From Chitinimonas taiwanensis DSM 18899 (GTDB lineage Bacteria; Pseudomonadota; Gammaproteobacteria; Burkholderiales; Chitinimonadaceae), in contig NZ_FPKR01000002.1 in NCBI RefSeq assembly GCF_900119825.1, positions 248,001-312,000 of the forward strand: 64,000 nucleotides of DNA, read 5' to 3'. The notes beneath the pieces were generated by a model, which made no database searches, was not told the origin of the DNA, and was given only the letters and a program-made list of their open reading frames with translations. This document shows, piece after piece, positions 34,640 through 43,160 of this stretch; position 1 is the stretch's first letter, and every line of letters starts with the position of its first letter. Both the position numbers and the translations under genes were made by a program.

Positions 34640-36046
34640 ATGCCCCATCCGCTTACTGCCCTCGGCCTGCTGGCCGGCCTAACCCTGCTGAGCCCCGCCG
34701 CGCTGGCTGCGCTCGACTTCCAGCCCTGCGCCGACCGCAGCGACTTTGCCGAGCTGGCCGACAGCCAGTGTGCACGCGTGAGCATGCCGGCCGATCACGC
34801 CCAAGCGGGTGGCGAGCAGATCGAACTGTTCCTGCGCCGCTTCCCCGCGCCGGGTCGCGCGCGCGGTACGGTCTGGCTGGTGGCGGGCGGCCCAGGTGAA
34901 TCGGGCGCCATGTTCTATCCGCTGCGCCGCCAGCTCGCACAGGCCTTCCCCGGTTATGACCTGATCATCCCCGACCACCGCGGCACCGGCTTCTCGACCC
35001 GGCTCTGCCCAACCGAGGAAGCCGTGCACAGCCCGGGCGGGGCTGCGCTGGAGGGCGCCGAATGGGCGAGCTGCTATGGGAGCCTGGCGCAGGCCCCGGC
35101 CCGCCTGCAGCAATTCAGCCTGGCCCAGGCCGCCGATGATCTGGCCGCCTTGCTGGCACGCGATGCCAGCACGGGGCCGCGTTATCTGTATGCGGTGTCC
35201 TATGGCACACAGCTGAGCCTGCGCATGCTGGCCAGCCATCGCCCACGCCTGGATGGCCTGATGCTCGATTCACTGGTACCGCGCCAGGACGATGCCGCGC
35301 ACGATCTATCCATGCGTTCGCACGATGTGGACCGGGCCGGCTGGCAGTGGCTGGCCGATTGCGCGGCCGACCCGGCCTGCGGGCAGGCGGCCGGCCCCAA
35401 GCTGGGCGAGCGCTACCGTGCCTGGTTGGCCAGCCAGGATGCGGCCGCCAGCGACAGCCTGCGCCTGCAGCTGGGCAGCCTGCTCGATGGCCCAGAACCG
35501 GGCCGTGATCTGATCCGCAGCCTGAACGGCCTGCTGCAGGGCGACTCGACTGCGCTGCAAACTGCCCAGGCAGCCCAGGCAGCGCGCTTGGCACCCTTTC
35601 TTGCTTACCCGCAAAGCCCACCTGCCCTACCGCTGACCCAGCTGATCAGCGCCAGCGAGAACGATCTGCAGCCCACGCGCAGTTTGGACGAGGTCAGGCG
35701 CAGCGAGGCCGAGCTCGGCTTTCTCAGCCCGCTGCCGCGCATCCTGGCCCGCCACCGCGGCAACAGCTACGCGCGCAGCGAGCTGGCATTGGCGCTACCG
35801 CTGCAACTGCCACCCACCCTGCTGCTGCATGGCAGCCACGACCCGAAGACCAGCTATGCGGGCGCAGTCAGCCATCTGCAGCTATTGCGCACGCGCGGCC
35901 CAGTCAGCCTGCACCGCGTGCAGGGCGGCAGCCATTTCCTGCTCTGGCATGCCAGCACCTGCAGCGTGCCGGCCCTGCGCGACTTCCTGGCCAGCCCGCA
36001 CGCAGCACGTGCCCAGCGTGCCGATAGCGAATGCCGTCAGCCTTGA
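34640..36046 (+). CDS. secreted alpha/beta hydrolase (S33 peptidase-like)
   Basis: A 468-residue exported hydrolase with a signal peptide (LTALGLLAGLTLLSPAALA). The oxyanion strand reads VAGGPGESG, followed by IIPDHRGTGFST. The nucleophile is in YAVSYGTQ near residue 187, where the first glycine of GxSxG is replaced by alanine. The acid is in HGSHDPKTS near 399 and the base in GGSHFLLW near 431. This is the layout of tripeptidyl/prolyl aminopeptidase-like S33 enzymes. ATG 34640 is chosen over GTG 34577 because it starts the signal peptide. The substrate is unknown. Confidence 0.85.
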   Translation: MPHPLTALGLLAGLTLLSPAALAALDFQPCADRSDFAELADSQCARVSMPADHAQAGGEQIELFLRRFPAPGRARGTVWLVAGGPGESGAMFYPLRRQLAQAFPGYDLIIPDHRGTGFSTRLCPTEEAVHSPGGAALEGAEWASCYGSLAQAPARLQQFSLAQAADDLAALLARDASTGPRYLYAVSYGTQLSLRMLASHRPRLDGLMLDSLVPRQDDAAHDLSMRSHDVDRAGWQWLADCAADPACGQAAGPKLGERYRAWLASQDAAASDSLRLQLGSLLDGPEPGRDLIRSLNGLLQGDSTALQTAQAAQAARLAPFLAYPQSPPALPLTQLISASENDLQPTRSLDEVRRSEAELGFLSPLPRILARHRGNSYARSELALALPLQLPPTLLLHGSHDPKTSYAGAVSHLQLLRTRGPVSLHRVQGGSHFLLWHASTCSVPALRDFLASPHAARAQRADSECRQP

Positions 36047-36111
36047 GGCCCGCGCCATCGGGCACGGCGACTTGCTTCCTGGCCAGCATGGGCAAAGATT
36101 AAGCCCAGCCA

Positions 36112-36139
36112 GCGACCCGGCGCGCCTGCGCCGGGTCGC
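36112..36139 (+). other. 12-bp perfect stem-loop before acnA
   Basis: GCGACCCGGCGC pairs perfectly with GCGCCGGGTCGC around GCCT, and the 12-base palindrome ACAGCATGCTGT follows at 36141-36152. They lie between the hydrolase stop and the acnA start. There is no T-tract, so a conventional terminator is unlikely; a leader structure for acnA is possible. Confidence 0.6.
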
Positions 36140-36182
36140 AACAGCATGCTGTCCCATCGCCTGATCGCTGCCGGAGAATGTC

Positions 36183-38978
36183 ATGCCGCACAATCTGTAC
36201 AACACGCTCACCCCGCTTACCCTGCCCTCGGGCCGCAGCCTGCACTACTACAGCCTGCCTGCACTGGAAGCGGCCGGCATTGGCCCGGTCAGCCGACTGC
36301 CGGTGTCGATACGGCTGGTTCTCGAATCGGTGCTGCGCAACTGCGATGGCAAGAAAGTGGCCGAGGCTCATGTGCGCCAGCTGGCCAACTGGGCGCCGAA
36401 TGCCGCGCGCGTGGACGAAATCCCCTTCGTGGTAGCGCGCGTGGTGCTGCAGGACTTCACTGGCGTGCCGCTGCTGGCAGACCTCGCCGCCATGCGCAAT
36501 GTGGCGGCCAAGCTCGGCAAGGACCCGAAGACCATCGAGCCCTTGGTGCCGGTGGATCTGGTGGTCGACCACTCGGTGATGATTGACCACTACGGCACGG
36601 CGGATGCGCTGCGCCTGAATATGGAGCTGGAATTCCAGCGCAACCGCGAGCGCTACCAGTTCATGAAATGGGGCATGCAGGCCTTCGATACCTTCAAGGT
36701 GGTGCCGCCCGGCATCGGCATCGTCCACCAGGTCAATCTCGAGTACCTGTTCCGTGGCGTGCAGATTCGCGAGGGCATCGCCTTCCCCGACACCCTGGTC
36801 GGCACCGACAGCCATACCACCATGATCAATGGCGTGGGCGTGGTGGGCTGGGGCGTAGGCGGCATCGAAGCCGAGGCCGGCATGCTCGGCCAGCCGGTCT
36901 ACTTCCTCACCCCCGATGTGGTGGGCGTGGAACTGGTAGGCGCGCTGCGCGAAGGCATTACCGCTACCGACTTGGTGCTGACCGTAACCGAGCTGTTGCG
37001 GCGGGAAAAGGTGGTGGGCAAGTTCGTGGAATTCTTCGGCCCCGGTGCCGCCAGCCTCAGCGTGGTGGACCGCGCCACCATCGGCAATATGGCGCCCGAA
37101 TACGGTGCCACCATGGGCTTCTTCCCGGTGGACGACAAGACCGTGGCCTATCTGCGCGGCACCGGCCGTAGCGAGGCCGAGGTGGAAGCCTTCGAAGCCT
37201 ACTTCCAGGCCCAGGGCCTGTTCGGTATGCCCAAGGCCGGCGACATTGCCTACAGCAAGACCCTGCAGCTGGACCTCGCCAGCATCGTGCCCAGCCTGGC
37301 CGGGCCCAAGCGCCCGCAAGACCGCATCGCCCTGCCCGATATGGCCAGCACCTTCAACAGCCTGTTCAGCCTGCCGATCAGCGAAAACGGCTTCGGCAAG
37401 CCAGCCGAGGCGTTGAGCCAGCGCGTGAGCACCCAGGCGAATGGCGCCGCAGCCAGCCAGGCACTGCGCCAGAGTGAACCAGCGCGCAATATGGTGGAAA
37501 TGGTCGATAAACCCACGGCGGCCAGCAGCGCAATGCCCGGCGATGTGGGCCATGGCGATGTGCTGATCGCGGCAATTACCAGCTGCACCAATACCTCCAA
37601 CCCCGGCGTACTGCTGGCGGCGGGTCTCTTGGCCAAGAAGGCGGTCGAACGCGGCCTACGTGTGCACCCGCGCATCAAGACCAGCTTTGGCCCAGGCTCG
37701 CGCGTGGTGAGCGAATACCTGCGCGAAACCGGCTTGCAGCCTTATCTGGACCAATTGGGCTTCAATGTGGCCGCCTATGGCTGCACCACCTGCATCGGCA
37801 ATGCCGGCGACCTGACGGCCGAGCTGAACGAGGCGATTACCAGCCATGACCTGATCGTGGCGGCGGTGCTGAGTGGCAACCGCAATTTCGAGGCGCGCAT
37901 CCACCCGAATATCAAGGCCAACTTCCTGGCCAGCCCACCGCTGGTGGTGGCCTTTGCCCTGGCCGGGCGCGCCAATATCAATTTGGAAGCCGAGCCGCTT
38001 GGCCACGGCAGCGATGGCCAGCCGGTGTTCCTGCGCGAGATCTGGCCAAGCTCGGACGAGATCGCCCAGCTCATGCACCATGCGATGAACCCGGCGGTGT
38101 TCCGCCGTCTGTATGGCGACTTCACCCGCGACCATGATCTGTGGAATGCGATTCCCGCCCCCACTGGTCAGGTCTACGACTGGCCAGCCTCCACCTATAT
38201 CGCCCAGCCGCCCTTCTTTGCCGACTTCGCCATGCAGCCGGCCGCCGTGGCCGAAATCCGCGCCGCGCGCGCTTTGTTGATCTTGGGTGATTCGGTGACC
38301 ACCGACCATATTTCGCCGGCCGGCTCCTTCAAGGACAGCACGCCAGCTGGCCGCTATCTGCTGGAGCGCGGTGTACAGAAAAGCGACTTCAATAGCTATG
38401 GCAGCCGGCGCGGCAACCACGACATCATGATTCGCGGCACCTTCGCCAATGTGCGGGTGAAAAACCTGATGCTGCCACCGAAGGCCGACGGCAGCCGCGT
38501 GGAAGGCGGCTATACCCTGCTGGATGGCCAGCAGACCAGCGTATACGAGGCCGCCCAGGCCTATATCGCGCGTGGTACGCCCACCATGGTGTTTGCCGGC
38601 GAGGAATACGGCACCGGCTCCAGCCGCGACTGGGCCGCCAAGGGCACACAGTTGCTGGGCGTGAAAGCCGTGGTGGCGCGCAGCTTCGAACGCATCCACC
38701 GCGCCAATCTGGTCGGCATGGGGGTGCTGCCGCTGCAGTTCAAGGGTGAGGACAGCCACGAAAAGCTGGGCCTGCGCGGCGATGAAAGCTTCGACATCCT
38801 GGGCGTGGACGCCCAGCTACGCCCTCAACAGGACCTGACCCTGCGCATCCGCCGCCCCGACGGCAGCCAGTCCGAAGTCACCCTGCTCTGCCGGATCGAC
38901 ACCCCAATCGAAGTCGACTACTACCAGCACGGCGGCATCCTGCCCTTTGTGCTGCGCGAGCTGATGGCCAAGGCCTGA
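36183..38978 (+). CDS. acnA: aconitate hydratase A
   Basis: A 931-residue aconitase of the AcnA/IRP type, slightly longer than the E. coli enzyme. Seen: [38 protein letters not shown], and cluster cysteines C468 in [10 protein letters not shown] and C534/C537 in YGCTTCIGN. The swivel domain has [16 protein letters not shown] and [23 protein letters not shown] ribosome site lies just before the ATG. In E. coli AcnA is the stress and stationary-phase aconitase, with AcnB the main cycle enzyme. It has a strong stem-loop upstream and a terminator after it. Confidence 0.96.
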   Translation: MPHNLYNTLTPLTLPSGRSLHYYSLPALEAAGIGPVSRLPVSIRLVLESVLRNCDGKKVAEAHVRQLANWAPNAARVDEIPFVVARVVLQDFTGVPLLADLAAMRNVAAKLGKDPKTIEPLVPVDLVVDHSVMIDHYGTADALRLNMELEFQRNRERYQFMKWGMQAFDTFKVVPPGIGIVHQVNLEYLFRGVQIREGIAFPDTLVGTDSHTTMINGVGVVGWGVGGIEAEAGMLGQPVYFLTPDVVGVELVGALREGITATDLVLTVTELLRREKVVGKFVEFFGPGAASLSVVDRATIGNMAPEYGATMGFFPVDDKTVAYLRGTGRSEAEVEAFEAYFQAQGLFGMPKAGDIAYSKTLQLDLASIVPSLAGPKRPQDRIALPDMASTFNSLFSLPISENGFGKPAEALSQRVSTQANGAAASQALRQSEPARNMVEMVDKPTAASSAMPGDVGHGDVLIAAITSCTNTSNPGVLLAAGLLAKKAVERGLRVHPRIKTSFGPGSRVVSEYLRETGLQPYLDQLGFNVAAYGCTTCIGNAGDLTAELNEAITSHDLIVAAVLSGNRNFEARIHPNIKANFLASPPLVVAFALAGRANINLEAEPLGHGSDGQPVFLREIWPSSDEIAQLMHHAMNPAVFRRLYGDFTRDHDLWNAIPAPTGQVYDWPASTYIAQPPFFADFAMQPAAVAEIRAARALLILGDSVTTDHISPAGSFKDSTPAGRYLLERGVQKSDFNSYGSRRGNHDIMIRGTFANVRVKNLMLPPKADGSRVEGGYTLLDGQQTSVYEAAQAYIARGTPTMVFAGEEYGTGSSRDWAAKGTQLLGVKAVVARSFERIHRANLVGMGVLPLQFKGEDSHEKLGLRGDESFDILGVDAQLRPQQDLTLRIRRPDGSQSEVTLLCRIDTPIEVDYYQHGGILPFVLRELMAKA

Positions 38979-38999
38979 GGCAAGCACCATGACCAAGAC

Positions 39000-39023
39000 A
39001 ATGCCCGCCAAGGGGCGGGCATT
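39000..39023 (+). terminator. acnA terminator
   Basis: AATGCCCGCC (39000-39009) pairs with GGCGGGCATT (39014-39023), loop AAGG, then TGCTGT. A strong stem with a short T-tract, 21 bases after the acnA stop. Confidence 0.7.
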
Positions 39024-39071
39024 GCTGTCACGCGCAGGCGCAAAACCTCCTGCAAACGCAAACGGATGCCA

Positions 39072-39251
39072 TAAAATCTCGCGCGAGTCACGCTTATCGT
39101 GATGCAGAGTGATGCGCCTGATCCACCTCAGATACGCTTGCCCGGTGCGAATGCTGCAATGCTTAAGCCGCAAACGCTCGCGCGCCAGGACAAGCAAACG
39201 CGAAGACGCTGCCGGCGCCGCATCGGGTGCTAGAAAAGTGTTATCGGTCAT
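39072..39251 (-). pseudogene. truncated integron integrase (intI) remnant
   Basis: From an ATG at 39251, about 60 codons match the N-terminal SAM-like domain of integron tyrosine recombinases. The stretch LARERLRLKHCSIRTGQAYL is followed by RWIRRITLHHDKRDSREIL, which follows IntI1's LRERIRYLHYSLRTEQAYVN pattern. The frame then runs into the acnA terminator and antisense of acnA, so the whole catalytic domain with the R-H-R-Y residues is gone. It is oriented away from the AT-rich ORFs to its right, exactly as intI is relative to its cassettes. The match is from memory of IntI sequences; the truncation is seen directly. Confidence 0.75.
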
Positions 39252-39342
39252 GTCAACATCTTCAGCGATACGTACTTGAAAACAAATCAATGACTTAGTA
39301 GCGAATCGGAGTGTGCAACACCTCTCGCCTAGTATTTCTATT

Positions 39343-39356
39343 ACCCTAATTAGGGT
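39343..39356. repeat. palindrome / left copy of ACCCTAATTAG repeat
   Basis: ACCCTAATTAGGGT is a perfect 14-base palindrome. Its first 11 bases recur at 39884-39894, so the two copies bracket the first cassette-like ORF (541 bases apart). Confidence 0.6.
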
Positions 39357-39383
39357 CGAATTAACGTAAGAAGAGACACAACC

Positions 39384-39773
39384 ATGCTTAGGCTTCTACT
39401 TGTTGCAGTTGCTCTCCTTTCTTCACTTTTTGTTTTTGCCGATGGAATATCAGATTTGGATATTGCCACTTACTCACTGACAAGAAAGGACGGACAACCC
39501 AGCGGTAGGCAGATACGTTTGTCCAGACCTGATGGCAAATGGGTCCTAGAAGGGAAGAATGACTCTTCGTCTCAGTGGAAGAACATCAGCTGTGTTAGTG
39601 GTTGTAACTATAGGGCATCCGCAATTTCGGAGCAGGAGGCATACCTAGCCTCTTTCCCAAACGGCATGCAAAAGCAGTTTACTATTGCGTGCATTCAGAA
39701 TATGGCTAATGCCTTCAGTAGGCTTACAAAGAAGAATGATGCTTCAAAAGATGGCTATGCACTTACCGCTTGA
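39384..39773 (+). CDS. small secreted hypothetical protein
   Basis: A 129-residue protein with a signal peptide (MLRLLLVAVALLSSLFVFA). The mature part contains YSLTRKDGQPSGRQIRLSR, GKWVLEGKN, ISCVSGCNY and QFTIACIQNMANAFSRL, with three cysteines. I recall similar small exported proteins as orphans in other proteobacteria, but no function. It is the first ORF of the AT-rich island, pointing away from the intI remnant, and is bracketed by ACCCTAATTAG repeats. Confidence 0.7.
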   Translation: MLRLLLVAVALLSSLFVFADGISDLDIATYSLTRKDGQPSGRQIRLSRPDGKWVLEGKNDSSSQWKNISCVSGCNYRASAISEQEAYLASFPNGMQKQFTIACIQNMANAFSRLTKKNDASKDGYALTA

Positions 39774-39883
39774 GTCACCGGGACACCTGTGCCGATGTCT
39801 TTATTGCGACTTAGTAGGACGTATCCTTCTAATCCTGCAGCCAACACAGACACCGCGCGATAAAGCCGCGCAGCGCCTGGTAC

Positions 39884-39894
39884 ACCCTAATTAG
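39884..39894. repeat. right copy of ACCCTAATTAG repeat
   Basis: An exact 11-base copy of the left repeat at 39343-39353, lying three bases before the start codon of the next ORF. Confidence 0.55.
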
Positions 39895-39896
39895 CC

Positions 39897-40364
39897 ATGT
39901 CTAGCCTAACTACTGCTCTTTTTGTACTTTTAACGATCACCTCCTGGAAGATAGCGCTTGCGATCGGAACCGTTGTAGTTTGCTTCATCGTTTTACCGCT
40001 CAGGCGCTCCCCTAGACTCCCAAGCAAGGCTGACGCTCATAATCTCGCCATTGAGACAGCCGATCTTCTCGAAAGCGGTATGTGGATTGCAGACAGTCAT
40101 GCCTACTATTGCGGCATGGGTTTAGCGCACATAGACGGAATATTCATATATGACGCCGTACATGATGGTGATATATGCGGCCCCGGCAATTGCTACCACG
40201 GCAACCCCGAACGAAAAGAGTTCACAGACAAAGGTGAATTTGTTATCTGGCTAGAAGGCCAACTCATGTCACGTCCACTGCATGAGACGACTGACATTTG
40301 CTTTACGCGAGTTAGTCGATTTGTAGCGTCATTCCACAGATCTGAATGTGCTCGCCACAGCTAA
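39897..40364 (+). CDS. membrane-anchored hypothetical protein, 155 aa
   Basis: One or two N-terminal membrane segments (residues ~4-35, LFVLLTITSWKIALAIGTVV) followed by a soluble domain of ~115 residues containing CGMGLAHIDGIFIYDAVHDG, CGPGNCYHG and FVIWLEGQLMSRPL, with several cysteines. I do not recognise the family. There is no clear ribosome site. Its stop codon lies within the start of an attC-like site, the normal arrangement for an integron gene cassette. Confidence 0.65.
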   Translation: MSSLTTALFVLLTITSWKIALAIGTVVVCFIVLPLRRSPRLPSKADAHNLAIETADLLESGMWIADSHAYYCGMGLAHIDGIFIYDAVHDGDICGPGNCYHGNPERKEFTDKGEFVIWLEGQLMSRPLHETTDICFTRVSRFVASFHRSECARHS

Positions 40365-40434
40365 CTCTGCAGCCAAATAGACCAAGACATTCTGGCTTGT
40401 GGGGCGTTATACGCCGCTTAGTTCTAAGTTAGGC
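40360..40434 (+). repeat. attC-like integron recombination site
   Basis: The right end, GCTTAGTTCTAAGTTAGGC, closely follows the usual L'-R' arrangement (GCTTAA..TC...GTTAGGC) of integron attC sites, with the core GTTAGGC at 40428-40434. The left end overlaps the stop of the preceding ORF with GCTAAC, complementary to the core's CTAAC/GTTAG part. GGCGT-TAT-ACGCC forms an inner hairpin. The ~75-base size is typical. The left half is degenerate, so the site may be inactive. Confidence 0.5.
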
Positions 40435-41076
40435 GCCACATGGATACATATCCCAATACGCCACGGGCTGAAAGCCAATAGCAAATCTATCGCTACCTAA
40501 CACCCATGAAGCCAGACAGCACGACAAGGCAATATGCTTCGCGGGTAATGTGCCCTATTTCAGCAGTGCACTCATAGCACGCTGTTGATTGCCTGCCACC
40601 CAAACATTGGTCAAATTACCAAAGTGCAAACACAGGATCATCAAGCCTCACCCAGCAAGTAGATGCTGCAATCCGAGCCACATCCCTACCCCATTTGCGG
40701 CATGCGCCAAGCATACTGAATATGCTAAAAGCCTTGCTCACTTGATCAAGTCCGAGTGACGTGTCAAAAGCGCAAACATTTCAGCATGGACATAGGCACA
40801 TTACTCAATGGACAAGATGATTCCTCTACTCATATAGCCCAGCACCCTCCGCGAAGTAGTGCTTATCATTCTGCACTTGCACATCCAGGTAATTATGGAG
40901 CATCAACCAGATGATCTGCAACGCACCGAGGTGGATTGTAATCGGCCAATCATAGCCATGCACCTACATCACGAGTAACCGTTGAAGGGGACTACAACTT
41001 GAGAAATTCATATGACCAAGCATTCACGCCGACAAAAATCCCAAACCTCCCTATTTAACTTAAGCCCGCAACTGAC
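40435..41076. other. 642-bp AT-rich stretch without a gene
   Basis: No reading frame of useful length on either strand. RYYYAAC-like sequence ACCTAAC occurs at 40494-40500, but no partner core follows. It may be a decayed gene cassette between the attC-like site and the next ORF. Confidence 0.5.
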
Positions 41077-41316
41077 GTGAAAATCAAGCCAAACACTACG
41101 ATTAATTTATTTCTTGCACTTTCTCTATTCGGCTGCTCACAGCAACCAGATAAGGAGATGGACGCCTGCCTGGATAATATGCAGGCAAAATGCAAGGTTG
41201 CCACAGCAGACGAGTGCAAAATACCAGCCGATCGACAGAGTACGGAGTTTCACAGCTGCCAAGCTTATATCAAGTGTGAGATTGATTCGGTAAGAGCCTG
41301 CTCCGGCTTAGACTAA
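41077..41316 (+). CDS. small cysteine-rich lipoprotein
   Basis: A 79-residue protein starting at GTG (TGACGTGAAAATC), with a short lipoprotein signal ending at the lipobox LSLFGC near residue 20. The mature ~58 residues contain six further cysteines (ACLDN, AKCKVA, DECKIP, HSCQAYIKCEI, RACSG), suggesting three disulphides. Unknown family. It belongs to the AT-rich island. The unusual start codon and the lack of a clear ribosome site lower confidence. Confidence 0.55.
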   Translation: MKIKPNTTINLFLALSLFGCSQQPDKEMDACLDNMQAKCKVATADECKIPADRQSTEFHSCQAYIKCEIDSVRACSGLD

Positions 41317-41425
41317 GCAGTACCTTAATCATTCACCTACTCACACCACATACCAAAGCCAATACTCACCCTAAACGCTGCACACTACGTGCACACTCAT
41401 CTATTACCTACAGCGAAAACGAGCC

Positions 41426-42124
41426 ATGAAGACATTGAGCATAATCAAATACACCTTCACCCTGGCAGGTGCAGCACTACTGATCGGTGCAGTATTAACA
41501 TTCAATAGTACCTCATCCTTTTTAGACCGTGCCGTTCCCACCAAAGGCATCGTCATTGACCTGCTTGCATCAAGCTATAATAACTCCACAACTTACAAAC
41601 CGGTTGTGCAATTTCAAACTCAGAGCGGCGAAAAAATTCAATTCTCGACATCGTCTAGCAGCAATCCACCTCGCTTTGACATCGATGAAGAAGTGGACAT
41701 TCTTTACATCCCCAGCGAACCGCGCAAAGCGGAAATCAATAGCACATTCTCCCTTTGGGGTGGAACCATCATTCTTGGAATCCTCGGCGGCGCTTTCTCG
41801 CTAGTTGGTGGCTGCTTGTTTATGATTCCGGCACTAAAAAGCCAAAGCAACACCAAGCTAAAGGAAAATGGAAAACAAATTGAATCCGACCTCAATGGTA
41901 TTGAAATCAACACCAATTATTCGATCAACAATAGAAATCCGTACGTGATCATTACTCAATGGAAGAATCCCCTCACCTCGGAAATTCACGTATTCAAAAG
42001 CAATAATATATGGTTTGACCCAACAGATCATATCGACAGAGAAAAAATCACCGTTTTTATCAACAAAGATAATCCAAAAAAATATCTCGTCGACATCTCA
42101 TTTCTACCCAAACTAGCCAATTAA
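41426..42124 (+). CDS. DUF3592 membrane protein
   Basis: A 232-residue protein with an N-terminal helix (TFTLAGAALLIGAVLTF), a DUF3592-type beta domain (KGIVIDLLASSYNNSTTYKP, then PVVQFQTQSGEKIQFSTSSS, VDILYIPSEPRKAEI), a second helix (GGTIILGILGGAFSLVGGCL) and a second ~80-residue beta domain with a similar plan (YVIITQWKNP, KITVFINKDNPKKYLVDIS). The second half thus looks like a partial duplication. Function unknown. It is very AT-rich: the row 41881-41940 has 21 G/C of 60. Confidence 0.75.
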   Translation: MKTLSIIKYTFTLAGAALLIGAVLTFNSTSSFLDRAVPTKGIVIDLLASSYNNSTTYKPVVQFQTQSGEKIQFSTSSSSNPPRFDIDEEVDILYIPSEPRKAEINSTFSLWGGTIILGILGGAFSLVGGCLFMIPALKSQSNTKLKENGKQIESDLNGIEINTNYSINNRNPYVIITQWKNPLTSEIHVFKSNNIWFDPTDHIDREKITVFINKDNPKKYLVDISFLPKLAN

Positions 42125-42501
42125 TTGCCCACCATCGCGACTGAAGTATTATAATTGTCGCAGCCCCACCAATTTTACAACCAAACACGCCATACACTTG
42201 AACTCAACATGAAAGACAAAAGCATCAACCCCCCTACAACACCTATAAGCATCTTTGCAATCAGCAAGCCTCACTATCAGCAATAGTATCTGTAAAAATA
42301 ATAAAAAGAGGGCCAGGGTTTTACAGTGCATTAATTTCTCCATTGACAAACCAAACAGCCCCCTACCACATAGGAATAACCGATCGACTTAGAAAGTTTT
42401 CATATCGATGCCATACAGCAATGTATTTAACATGCAGCACCATGACCACTCACCCAAAGCAAGGATTACATTAAATAACCGAAAAATTATTCGGAGCAGA
42501 A
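42125..42501. other. 377-bp AT-rich gap
   Basis: No convincing gene. A 66-codon frame on the minus strand (42149-42349) encodes a hydrophobic stretch but lacks a ribosome site. No attC-like core was found. Confidence 0.4.
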
Positions 42502-43005
42502 ATGCGATATTACAAGCGAAATTTTGACGATGGCATTACGCATGTTTGGATACTGAAAATCGATATTCAAGAAAGCAACATCCGCGAGACTCCCTTAGGT
42601 ATCACGCAAGTGAAGGAACTGGCTAGCGGCCTTATTCCGCCTAGCGCCGCAATCGAAGGGAAAGTAGTTCTATGGCTTCATGATGCCACGGATACATTCG
42701 GCATCTGGTTTAACGGGAGCGGACTTGCTTTCCCCGCAAGCACATTGCTTTACCTCGAGATGCAACATGAATGCACGTTCCGCAATGATCCGCTAGGTGA
42801 AAGCCTTCGTCTGCGTCAGATCACCACGATAGATTGCTCAGGATGGGTATTTTTAGGGCAATGCTTTCCAACCCATAGAAGAAAGAACTTAGCCTTGAAT
42901 AGCTCTGCTTTGCGGGATGAATTGTTGCAATTGAATAAATCTCCATTATTTCAAGATAGATTTGGAGAAACAGTCAAATTCGTCCACTACGCAGAACCCT
43001 ATTAA
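42502..43005 (+). CDS. hypothetical protein, 167 aa
   Basis: A soluble protein opening MRYYKRNFDDGITHVWILKI, with IDIQESNIRETPLGITQVKE and VVLWLHDATDTFGIWFNG; no signal peptide or membrane segment. A GGAG ribosome site lies 7 bases before the ATG. I do not recognise it. It is the last ORF of the AT-rich island, before the return to high GC at about 43.02 kb. Confidence 0.6.
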   Translation: MRYYKRNFDDGITHVWILKIDIQESNIRETPLGITQVKELASGLIPPSAAIEGKVVLWLHDATDTFGIWFNGSGLAFPASTLLYLEMQHECTFRNDPLGESLRLRQITTIDCSGWVFLGQCFPTHRRKNLALNSSALRDELLQLNKSPLFQDRFGETVKFVHYAEPY

Positions 43006-43160
43006 GCGACTTTCGTTGGTAAGTGCAAACTCGGCCGCTAAAGTAGCGCCAAGCTGCCTCAACTTGCCCGCCCGCTGTACGCCGGGCTGTCATCGCGTTG
43101 TAAACTCGCCGCCAACCGGCGTGATCCGCCGGGCTTATACCAAATACAGGGAGCGCGGCG

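Noticed and set aside
42149-42349. 66-codon hydrophobic minus-strand frame in the AT-rich island
   Set aside because: No ribosome site and opposite to all other island ORFs; a hydrophobic stretch is easily produced by AT-rich sequence.
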